A stretch of DNA of 40,381 nt, from NCBI GenBank assembly GCA_963623095.1, contig CAVFKD010000015.1:1-40381 (forward strand). Direction: 5' to 3'. How positions within the stretch are numbered: position 1 is the first letter of the stretch; every line of letters starts with the position of its first letter. Positions 33,770 to 40,381 of this stretch are shown piece by piece. Below the pieces are notes generated by a model. The model did not search any database. It had not been told where the DNA came from and saw only the letters and a program-made list of their open reading frames with translations. The translations under genes were made by a program, and so were the position numbers. The DNA is from UBA3210 sp963623095. GTDB taxonomy: Bacteria; Bacillota_I; Bacilli_A; RFN20; CAG-449.

Positions 33770-33816
33770 AAACCTCCTATAAACTATATAATAGTTTAAC
33801 ACTTTTAAGGAGGTTT
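33770..33816 (-). promoter_or_regulatory. Nested inverted repeats that can hide the ribosome site of the His-rich GTPase gene
   Basis: In the transcript AAACCUCCU (33816-33808) can pair perfectly with AGGAGGUUU (33778-33770), the gene's own ribosome site. Inside lies the perfect palindrome TAAACTAT-ATA-ATAGTTTA (33780-33798). Either a translational switch or a DNA operator is possible; no obvious promoter could be fixed. Confidence 0.55.
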
Positions 33817-33828
33817 ATACATTTATTT

Positions 33829-34230
33829 TTATTTTATTTTTATTTTATATTCTTGATGACATATTGGACAAGTTACATCGTGAAGTCCTTTTTTATTTGG
33901 AAGACGTATTTTTTTCTTACAAGAAGGACAAATAGACATAATTTTAGTATCATCACCATCAATTTTAATAGCTTTTTGTACTTTATATTTCTTAGGTTTT
34001 ACATCTTTTACTTTAACCTTATTAGGCATATTTCTAATTTTACGAATTAAAGTATAAATAAGGAAATATAATAAGAATACTCCACCAATTGATAATGTAT
34101 AAATATAAGTTGGAAAACCAATAAATAAACTAACAAAGCATAATATTCCACCTATAACTAAACTAATATAACTTGATATTAATACGTAATTAGGCTTTTT
34201 CATTAGTTTCATGTAATCATTTATATCCAT
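33829..34230 (-). CDS. Two-helix membrane protein with C-terminal zinc ribbon
   Basis: A 133-residue protein of unknown function. Two hydrophobic segments lie at about 15-38 and 43-63, then a lysine-rich linker, then a zinc ribbon with CPSC near 101-104 and CPIC near 121-124, so the ribbon should be cytoplasmic. AAGGAGG precedes the ATG. It is on the same strand upstream of the His-rich GTPase gene with a 64-base gap and could be cotranscribed, but the link is not certain. Confidence 0.75.
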   Translation of the reverse strand: MDINDYMKLMKKPNYVLISSYISLVIGGILCFVSLFIGFPTYIYTLSIGGVFLLYFLIYTLIRKIRNMPNKVKVKDVKPKKYKVQKAIKIDGDDTKIMSICPSCKKKIRLPNKKGLHDVTCPICHQEYKIKIK

Positions 34231-34284
34231 TAAATTTCCTCCTTAAACTATATTAAATATACATTATTTCAGGTTAATTTCTAA

Positions 34285-35433
34285 TTAATTTGTTTTAACA
34301 TCATTAACCATTGAAGTAACTTTTGTTAAATAATTCTTATCAAAGTTAATTAAAGGTGTACCCTTATATTTCTTTTCTCCATCTAAGATTGGATAATAAG
34401 TAGTCATTGCATATGACCAAGCTTGGTCCGATGCATCTGAAGATGATTTTAAATCCACAATCTTATTATATGAAGAAGTTAATGTTGTACAATATCCTAC
34501 AACTGAGGCATTGTTATAAGCCACTTCAGGATCTAAGAAATAATTGATAAATTTATATGCTAAATCAACATTTCTTGCATTCTTTGTTAAGACAAATGAA
34601 TCCATAAAAGCAATTGTATTATCAGGGATATAAATATCATAATTTATATCATCAATACTTTTATTGCCATCTGCCATATCTTGATAGAACATATCTAAAA
34701 AATCACCAGTGTAAACAAAAGCGATATCTAAATCACCTTTTTGAATTTGCTTTTTTAATTCATCTGTTCCCCATTGATCAAAATTAGCCTTTATTAAATC
34801 TTTTTTTACTTCATCTAAGTAATTATCACCAATCTCATTTGGTGAATAACCAAGATGGAACATACTCGCTGCATAAGAATCTCTTGGAACATTATACATA
34901 CCAGTTGTTGTGTCACTTGGTAATAAATCTTTATTAAAGAATGCATCCCAAGAATAAGTCTCTAATGCTTCTTTAACACCTTCTTTTTGTTTGTTATACA
35001 TTAAGCCAAATGTACCCCAAAAATAAGGAATTTGATAGTCGTAATAATCGTTAAAATCATAGGTAGAAGAATATTCTTTTTCAATACCTTGAACTCCAGG
35101 AAGGAAATTATCTTGATTAAAATTACTTAATTTAGATGTATCTATTTTTTGAAGTAAATCATTTTCATACATCTTTTTAACCATGTAATCACTTGGAACA
35201 ACTAAATCATAAACAGTCGTTCCACCTTTAACTTTTGAATAGAATAATTCATTGCTATCGGCAATAGAAATACTTACTTCACAGTTATATTCTTCTTCAA
35301 AAGCTTGAACCATTTCATCGTTAATATATTCACCCCAGTTAAGGATTAATAATTTATCTTTATTTGAACAGCTAGTATTAATAAAAGATGAACATATTAA
35401 TGCCACTAGCAACATCATCTTACTTCTTTTCAT
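34285..35433 (-). CDS. potD: Spermidine/putrescine-binding lipoprotein
   Basis: A 382-residue extracellular polyamine-binding protein anchored by a lipid. The signal peptide ends at INTSC (Cys near 22), with a poor -3 residue for a lipobox. The mature start LLILNWGEYINDEMVQAFEEEYNCEV is the PotD signature, and VPSDYMVKKM near 80-89, a FWGTFGLMYNK strand near 138-148 and a FMDSFVLTKNA segment follow. Last gene of potABCD, overlapping potC by 14 bases, with a GGAAG ribosome site. Length is normal. Confidence 0.94.
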   Translation of the reverse strand: MKRSKMMLLVALICSSFINTSCSNKDKLLILNWGEYINDEMVQAFEEEYNCEVSISIADSNELFYSKVKGGTTVYDLVVPSDYMVKKMYENDLLQKIDTSKLSNFNQDNFLPGVQGIEKEYSSTYDFNDYYDYQIPYFWGTFGLMYNKQKEGVKEALETYSWDAFFNKDLLPSDTTTGMYNVPRDSYAASMFHLGYSPNEIGDNYLDEVKKDLIKANFDQWGTDELKKQIQKGDLDIAFVYTGDFLDMFYQDMADGNKSIDDINYDIYIPDNTIAFMDSFVLTKNARNVDLAYKFINYFLDPEVAYNNASVVGYCTTLTSSYNKIVDLKSSSDASDQAWSYAMTTYYPILDGEKKYKGTPLINFDKNYLTKVTSMVNDVKTN

Positions 35434-36277
35434 CTTTTTTTCTTCCTTTTATAACATTCATCAAAACTACGCAAAGCATTGATACAATTGTAAATAATGA
35501 TGAGAAAGCATATACCGCAGGAGTTAGACTCTTTCTTCCAATTGAAGAATAAATCCAAATTGATAAAGTATCAAATCCATTTCCGGTTGTATAATATGAA
35601 ACAACGAAATCATCAAAGCTCATTGTAAAGGCTAATATCATGCCAGAGAATATACCTGCCTTAATCGCAGGAATAATGACTTTTACTAAAGATTTAAATG
35701 GTTTTAAACCTAAATCTAAAGAAGCATCAAACATATTACCATCTATTTCTTTAATCTTTGGTAATACAGATAAAACAATATAAGGCAATGTAAAATATAC
35801 ATGTGCGATTAATAAAGTTTTCCAACCAAAGAAATATGGCCATATTTTAACAAATATTGAAAATACTAACATAAGTCCAATACCTGTAACAATATCCGCG
35901 TTTAATAAAGGGATATTATTTAATAATAATAAGAAACGTTTAGATTTCTTACCTAGTGAGAAAATACCAACCGCGATTAAAGTACCTAAAACAGTAGAAA
36001 TCGCAGTTGCAATAATAGAAATTACAAATGTATTAACAATTGAATTCCATAATGCACGAGAAGAAATAATTTTACCATACCATTCAAAGGTAAAACCTGT
36101 AAATGTTGATACATTACTTGATTTGTTAAATGATTGAATTAATATAACTACAATAGAAGCATATAAGACAATTATCGTAAGTATGACAATAATCTTGGAA
36201 AGAATATCCCATACTTTAGAAGCAATTTTATGATCTTTATAGCCATAATCTTCAATTTTCGCTACTTCGTATTCCAT
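35420..36277 (-). CDS. potC: Polyamine ABC importer permease
   Basis: A 285-residue membrane protein with about six helices. The BPD_transp_1 coupling loop is DASLDLGLKPFKSLVKVIIPAIKAG near 184-208, and SFDDFVVSYYTTG near 225-237 is the PotC hallmark. It has a longer hydrophilic N-terminus (about 25 residues) than usual. Its ATG shares a base with the TAA of potB and its end overlaps potD, so translation is coupled. Confidence 0.94.
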   Translation of the reverse strand: MEYEVAKIEDYGYKDHKIASKVWDILSKIIVILTIIVLYASIVVILIQSFNKSSNVSTFTGFTFEWYGKIISSRALWNSIVNTFVISIIATAISTVLGTLIAVGIFSLGKKSKRFLLLLNNIPLLNADIVTGIGLMLVFSIFVKIWPYFFGWKTLLIAHVYFTLPYIVLSVLPKIKEIDGNMFDASLDLGLKPFKSLVKVIIPAIKAGIFSGMILAFTMSFDDFVVSYYTTGNGFDTLSIWIYSSIGRKSLTPAVYAFSSLFTIVSMLCVVLMNVIKGRKKDEKK

Positions 36278-37113
36278 TAGATTAATGTCTCTCCTTCCTT
36301 GTCAACTACATTAACAATACATATTGCGCCTAAAATTAATACTAAGATGACAATACTTAGTAATGCGCCTGCATTGTAGTTCATATTTCTAAATAATTGG
36401 TCGATAACATTACCAATTAAAACAATATTTCCTTGTCCAAGGATTTCAGGAATCGCAAATCCTGACATACATGGTAAAAATACCATAATCGATCCTGTAA
36501 TAATACCTTTAAAAGATAAAGGGAAAATAACTTTCCAAAACTTTTTCATCTTGGTTAAACCTAAATCTAAAGCAGCTTCTTCCAATTGGGGATCGAGTTT
36601 TTCTAATGCGGTATAGATTGTTAAAATCATAAATGGTAAATAAGTCGCGACTAAACCAATAATAACTGCGATAGGAGTACCCGCGAGATCTGGTCCTACG
36701 ACATTAAGTCCCCATGAATTTAAAATAGATATTACAATATTATGAGGTTCCATAATGTTTTTTAAAGCATTAATTCTTAAAAGAATATTGCTCCACATTG
36801 GAAGAATTAATAAAGTAACAATTAAAAACTTATTTTTAAAATGTGAACGATATATTTTATAAGCGACTATATAGCCAATTGCCGCGCATAAGAAAGTCGT
36901 AATAAAAGCATACATTAATGAATTACCAAAACTAATTAATGTAGATCTACTAGCTAAAATTGAAAAGTTGTTAAAAGTAAAACTTGATCCTACAATATCA
37001 ACACCTTCACAATCAATAAATGAAAGTATAAGCATGATAAAGATAGGAAGAATGGCAAGAATAAATAACCATACATAATATGGAATGCCAAATTTCTTAA
37101 AATATCTATTCAT
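36277..37113 (-). CDS. potB: Polyamine ABC importer permease
   Basis: A 278-residue membrane protein with six predicted helices, the second permease of the PotABCD system. The N-terminal YYVWLFILAILPIFIMLILSF segment, the EAALDLGLTKMKKFWKVIFPLS coupling loop near 178-199 and MSGFAIPEILG near 215-225 fit PotB. It overlaps the potA end by eight bases, with AAGGTAG as ribosome site. Confidence 0.94.
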   Translation of the reverse strand: MNRYFKKFGIPYYVWLFILAILPIFIMLILSFIDCEGVDIVGSSFTFNNFSILASRSTLISFGNSLMYAFITTFLCAAIGYIVAYKIYRSHFKNKFLIVTLLILPMWSNILLRINALKNIMEPHNIVISILNSWGLNVVGPDLAGTPIAVIIGLVATYLPFMILTIYTALEKLDPQLEEAALDLGLTKMKKFWKVIFPLSFKGIITGSIMVFLPCMSGFAIPEILGQGNIVLIGNVIDQLFRNMNYNAGALLSIVILVLILGAICIVNVVDKEGETLI

Positions 37114-38263
37114 GGGTTTCTACCTTCATTAAAGATATTTCATATGGGTCTACTTTTAAGCCAATTTCATCGCCGACTTTAACTTCTTCATAATCGTGAA
37201 TAACGATTTCATCGCCGTTATAATCGACGCATATTTCATAAAATACGCCTTTAAAAACAACTGATGTAACTTTAGCTTTAAGATATGCTTTATCTAAAGG
37301 AACTACATCAAAGTCTTCTGGACGGATAACAATATCAATTGTTTCTCCATCTTTAAAAGAATATCCAACACAAGGAATTTCAATGTTATAGAAAGAAATA
37401 GTATCTTTTTTAACATATTTTCCTCTGAAGATATTTGATTCACCAATAAAGTTCGCGACGAATCTATTTTTTGGTTCATTGTATATTTCTTTTGGAGTGC
37501 CAAGTTGTTGAATTACTCCTCCATTCATGACTACAATTCGATCAGACATTGTCATCGCTTCTTCTTGATCATGAGTGACAAATACGAAAGTAATTCCTAA
37601 TTTTCTTTGCATTTCTTTTAATTCATAATGCATTGCTTGACGCAATTTTAAATCTAACGCAGATAAAGGTTCATCAAGTAAAAGAATTGTTGGTTTATTA
37701 ACAATCGCACGTGCGATACCAACTCTTTGTTGTTGTCCACCAGAAAGTTGAGTAATCTTTCTTTTTTCATAACCTTTTAAATTAACAAGTTCTAAAGCTT
37801 TATAAGCATCTTCATAGATTCTCTTTTTGATAGCTTTATTCATTTCAAAACGATTTGGTTTTCTATTAGATTCTTTTTTTCTTGCCTTTAATACATCTTG
37901 TTCAATGTTTTCTTTGCCATATAAAGCAAGTTTTCTCTCATAACTAGAATTGACAAGTCCAAAAGCAATATTATCTATAACATTTAAATGAGGAAATAAT
38001 GCATACTTTTGGAAGACTGTATTAACAGGTCTAGCATAAGAAGGTATTTGATTAATTATTTTGTTGTTCAAAATAATATTTCCTGAATCTGGTGTTTCAA
38101 ATCCTCCAATCATTCTTAGAGTTGTTGTTTTACCACATCCAGAAGGTCCAAGAAGAGTTAAAAACTCATTCTCGTAAATTTGTAAATTCAAATGATCTAC
38201 AATAACTTCATCATCGTAACTTTTTACGATATCTTGAAGTTCGATAATAACTTTTTTATCCAC
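37106..38263 (-). CDS. potA: Polyamine ABC importer ATPase
   Basis: A 385-residue ATPase with the motifs Walker A GPSGCGKTT near 39-47, Q-loop FQKYALFPHL, signature LSGGQQQRVGIARA near 159-172, Walker B LLLDEPLSALD and a C-terminal TOBE regulatory domain (about 285-375). An insert of about 45 residues (near 105-150, basic, KKESNRKPNRFE) lengthens the helical subdomain. The only suitable start is GTG at 38263: a TAA lies six codons upstream and no ATG is available. The ribosome site is abnormally close. Confidence 0.93.
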   Translation of the reverse strand: MDKKVIIELQDIVKSYDDEVIVDHLNLQIYENEFLTLLGPSGCGKTTTLRMIGGFETPDSGNIILNNKIINQIPSYARPVNTVFQKYALFPHLNVIDNIAFGLVNSSYERKLALYGKENIEQDVLKARKKESNRKPNRFEMNKAIKKRIYEDAYKALELVNLKGYEKRKITQLSGGQQQRVGIARAIVNKPTILLLDEPLSALDLKLRQAMHYELKEMQRKLGITFVFVTHDQEEAMTMSDRIVVMNGGVIQQLGTPKEIYNEPKNRFVANFIGESNIFRGKYVKKDTISFYNIEIPCVGYSFKDGETIDIVIRPEDFDVVPLDKAYLKAKVTSVVFKGVFYEICVDYNGDEIVIHDYEEVKVGDEIGLKVDPYEISLMKVETHE

Positions 38264-38266
38264 CCT

Positions 38267-38284
38267 ACGTAATCCGTTTTACGT
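38267..38284 (-). promoter_or_regulatory. Inverted repeat directly upstream of potA
   Basis: ACGTAA (38267-38272) and TTACGT (38279-38284) flank six bases immediately before the GTG start and its AGGG. It can act as an operator or as an RNA hairpin at the initiation region. Confidence 0.4.
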
Positions 38285-38382
38285 TAATAAATACCTTTCT
38301 AATTTTTATTAACAAAATGATTATATATTTTATCATATAAAATACAATTATTTTTTTATAAAATTTTCAAAAAAATTTCCAT

Positions 38383-38413
38383 AAAAAAATTGGCTAGAAA
38401 TTCACTAACCAAT
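38383..38413 (-). terminator. Intrinsic terminator of the YfcE-like gene
   Basis: On the minus strand AATTGG-TAG (38413-38404) pairs with CTA-CCAATT (38397-38388) with one internal mismatch, followed by TTTTTTT toward potA. Confidence 0.75.
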
Positions 38414-38439
38414 TCATATATTTTTAGACGTTCAATAAT

Positions 38440-38982
38440 TTAAAAAATCTTCCAAGAATTAACTTTTTTATAATCTAAAGTATATAGGGTAATAACACCA
38501 TTTTCATAAACCATAAATTCTTTTCCAATATTATCTTTTGGAATTGAAGTTGATCCTGGATTTATAAAATAGACACCATTTTCTTCTTCGCATAAACTAA
38601 CATGTGTATGGCCAGATAAAACAATATCACCTTTTTTAAATTTAGGATTCTTTCTATCTAGATGATGTCCATGTTCTAAGAAGAAATTATGTCCATCTAT
38701 CACTAAATGTTTTGTTTTATAAATATGGAAATCTAAGACCATTTGATCGACTTCCGCTTCACAATTACCTCTTACCATAATAATTTTATCTTTTAATGGA
38801 TTAACCATTTTTATTACTTCTTTTGGTGCATATCCATTAGGTAAATCATTTCTAGGACCATGATATAATAAATCCCCAAGCATTAAAATTTTATCACACT
38901 TTTCTTGATTAAAGAAATCTAAGACCTTTTTCATTGATGTCGCATCGCCATGCACATCAGAACAAATTAAATATTTAGCCAT
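38440..38982 (-). CDS. YfcE/MJ0936-type metallophosphoesterase
   Basis: A 180-residue calcineurin-like phosphodiesterase. The dimetal motifs are SDVHGD near 8-13, GDLLYHGPR near 36-44, RGNCEAEVD near 76-84, HGHH near 110-113 and GHTHVS near 123-128. The family hydrolyses small phosphodiesters; the physiological substrate is unknown. GAAGG precedes the ATG and the gene stands alone between terminators. Confidence 0.92.
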   Translation of the reverse strand: MAKYLICSDVHGDATSMKKVLDFFNQEKCDKILMLGDLLYHGPRNDLPNGYAPKEVIKMVNPLKDKIIMVRGNCEAEVDQMVLDFHIYKTKHLVIDGHNFFLEHGHHLDRKNPKFKKGDIVLSGHTHVSLCEEENGVYFINPGSTSIPKDNIGKEFMVYENGVITLYTLDYKKVNSWKIF

Positions 38983-39025
38983 ATTGTTACCTTCTTTCTT
39001 CTTTATTTTAAATTAAAACAAATTA

Positions 39026-39051
39026 AAAAACTATCGATATCGATAGTTTTT
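39026..39051 (-). terminator. Intrinsic terminator, 26-base perfect palindrome
   Basis: AAAAACTATCGAT (39026-39038) and ATCGATAGTTTTT (39039-39051) are exact complements. It ends the nucleotidyltransferase gene and precedes the YfcE-like gene. Confidence 0.8.
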
Positions 39052-39058
39052 GTCTTTA

Positions 39059-39967
39059 TTACTTTTTCCAAATACCTTCTGGATATTCGCCTTTATCCAT
39101 TAAAGAAGCTAAAGAAGCAACTACATCTTCTTTATCTGCTTTATATGTAATTCCATACCATACTGAAGTAGTAGGTAAGACTTTTACACTTACTTCACCA
39201 CGTGAGATTAAATCAGAGACAACAGTTGGAATTAAATATTCACATTTGTCTAAAGAATTCTTATTTGCTTCCATAAATGGAACAAAATCTCTTACTAAAT
39301 AATCCATAATATCTTTAGTGAAGCAGAACATATTCATACTGACTAATGTAGATTCAGGAATGATTGAAGTTTCATCTTTATCAAGTGGAGTTGCATTAAT
39401 TTTACCATCAACTTTTTCAATCTTTGATTCAACTAAATATTTTAATTTATTTTCTTCATCAAAATATAATACGCCTCTTTTAACTGAACCATTTTCTGTC
39501 ATTGTATTTGATACTTTATAAGCAACATTTGCATAGACATTCTTTGATCCTTCTTTTAATGATTTTAAATAATCTGCCGCGACTTTAAATGCATCGCTAC
39601 CATAATAATCATCTGCGTTAATGATAATAAATTTATCACTTACTACATCTTTGGCCGCTAAAATAGCTTGAGCGGTTCCTAAAGGTTTTATTCTATCGCT
39701 TGGTAAAGAATATCCTTCTGGAATTAAAGATAATTTTTGGAATACATAATGTGTTTCAATCTTATCTTCTACTCTTTTACCAATTGTATCTTTAAAAATT
39801 TCATAATTTTCTTCTTTAATAATAAAGATAACTTTATCAAATCCTGCTTTCTTTGCATCGTAGATTGAATAATCAATAATAAAATTGCCGTATTTGTCAA
39901 TTGGTTCGATTTGTTTAAGTCCGCCGAATCTTGAACCCATACCTGCTGCTAAAATAACTAAATCCAT
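39059..39967 (-). CDS. Sugar-phosphate nucleotidyltransferase-like protein
   Basis: A 302-residue NTP-transferase-fold enzyme. The nucleotide-binding LAAGMGSRFGGLKQIEPI is at residues 6-23 (canonical GxGxRxG with downstream lysine), and the metal-binding aspartates lie in IINADDYYG near 115-123. It resembles stand-alone members of the GlmU/RmlA superfamily with an extended C-terminus, but the sugar is unclear and no partner glycosyltransferase adjoins. It has a strong promoter and a palindromic leader. Alternatives include UDP- or CDP-sugar synthesis for envelope or teichoic polymers. Confidence 0.85.
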   Translation of the reverse strand: MDLVILAAGMGSRFGGLKQIEPIDKYGNFIIDYSIYDAKKAGFDKVIFIIKEENYEIFKDTIGKRVEDKIETHYVFQKLSLIPEGYSLPSDRIKPLGTAQAILAAKDVVSDKFIIINADDYYGSDAFKVAADYLKSLKEGSKNVYANVAYKVSNTMTENGSVKRGVLYFDEENKLKYLVESKIEKVDGKINATPLDKDETSIIPESTLVSMNMFCFTKDIMDYLVRDFVPFMEANKNSLDKCEYLIPTVVSDLISRGEVSVKVLPTTSVWYGITYKADKEDVVASLASLMDKGEYPEGIWKK

Positions 39968-39977
39968 AATTTCACCA

Positions 39978-40038
39978 TAAAACTATATAGTTTTATACCT
40001 TTCTTGGATATTCTATTACAAATTATATCCCTTGTCAA
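39978..40038 (-). promoter_or_regulatory. Promoter and palindromic leader of the nucleotidyltransferase gene
   Basis: TTGACA (40033-40038) and TAGAAT (40010-40015) are 17 bases apart on the minus strand. The presumed leader contains the perfect palindrome TAAAACTATATAGTTTTA (39978-39995), ending just before the GGTGAA ribosome site. Confidence 0.7.
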
Positions 40039-40054
40039 TTTAACTAAGAATTAC

Positions 40055-40381
40055 TCATTTTAAATTAATCTTTATTTTTGAATAATCGTAATATAACTTA
40101 TTTAATCGTAATAAATTAGGTTTATATATTAATGCACCAAAATGTATATATGATTTATTGATAGAATCATTTTTAATAAATGCATATAAATCATCATAAG
40201 AAAATAATCTGTTTTCATTAACAAAATAGATAAATGAATTATCTTTATCCATTTTATAAAAATGTAATAATATCTTTTTTAAATTATCTTCTTTATTTAA
40301 TTCTTTATTCGCAAGAAGAATATATTCTTCATATTCTTTTAACAATTCTTTTTTTGATAATTCTATTTTTTCATCGATCTT
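40055..40381 (-). CDS. Hypothetical protein, 5' end beyond the window
   Basis: The frame stays open to the window edge, so this is the C-terminal 108 residues of a longer protein; a TTG at 40345 is unlikely to be the start. What is visible is lysine- and glutamate-rich helix followed by FIYFVNENRLFSYDDLYAFIK and a short YIHFGALIYKPNLLRLNKLYY segment. There is no membrane helix and no motif I recognise. It is the only gene read here that ends in TGA. It is followed by the promoter region of the nucleotidyltransferase gene. Confidence 0.6.
   Translation of the reverse strand, partial: KIDEKIELSKKELLKEYEEYILLANKELNKEDNLKKILLHFYKMDKDNSFIYFVNENRLFSYDDLYAFIKNDSINKSYIHFGALIYKPNLLRLNKLYYDYSKIKINLK

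Overview
The window reads as a chromosomal segment of an AT-rich (about 30% G+C by eye), anaerobic, low-GC Gram-positive lineage (Bacillota, possibly a Bacilli/Mollicutes-like gut or rumen bacterium). Supporting this are strong AGGAGG ribosome sites, almost exclusively TAA/TAG stops, a Fur/PerR-rubrerythrin pair, CcpA-type cre sequences, a purine riboswitch, PotABCD, BioY and an oxygen-sensitive dehydratase-type enzyme system. A 10-N run inside one gene says the sequence is a scaffolded assembly, perhaps a metagenome bin. I saw no CRISPR array, prophage or insertion sequence, and no gene-free stretch longer than about 300 bases.

Layout. 5-1743: rubrerythrin, Fur-family regulator and a membrane-anchored alpha/beta hydrolase. 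1822-7492 (minus strand): a tight eight-gene operon that is the most interesting part. In transcription order it encodes a small HN..H helical protein, a CooT-like nickel protein, a CooC-like nickel-insertion ATPase with a CxC motif, two 2-hydroxyacyl-CoA-dehydratase-like Fe-S subunits, their ATP-dependent activase, a tiny membrane protein, and a stand-alone fragment resembling the acetyl-CoA synthase cluster-A region. Nickel chaperones and a radical-type dehydratase system sit together with no CO dehydrogenase in view. Its divergent promoter region carries a Fur-type box and a perfect 20-base palindrome.

7652-13593: small membrane and hypothetical proteins, a P-loop kinase-like protein, a pentapeptide-like gene broken only by an assembly gap, PsuG, cardiolipin synthase and a CNNM/CBS membrane protein. 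13690-18360: BioY; a vitamin B6 pair (PdxK-like kinase, YggS) cotranscribed with an intracellular GH28 glycosidase; and a divergent GH105 hydrolase, suggesting breakdown of imported pectin/rhamnogalacturonan oligomers. 18399-24724: cysK, a membrane XRE regulator, an ABC exporter, DegV, tRNA-Arg(CCT), exonuclease III and xanthine phosphoribosyltransferase. 24733-29904: a nucleoside (BMP/NupABC-type) ABC importer under a guanine-type riboswitch and a cre site, working with xpt in purine salvage.

29962-33764 (minus): a second metal operon with a G3E GTPase carrying a 140-residue His/Cys/Asp-rich repeat insert, a second G3E-like GTPase fused to a DUF1980/YcgQ-like domain, a DNA-methylase-like protein with an altered catalytic motif, and an orphan HypB nickel GTPase. 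Together with CooT/CooC this makes the window rich in nickel/zinc trafficking. 33829-40381: a zinc-ribbon membrane protein, the PotABCD polyamine importer, a YfcE-type phosphodiesterase, a sugar-phosphate nucleotidyltransferase and a gene cut by the window edge.
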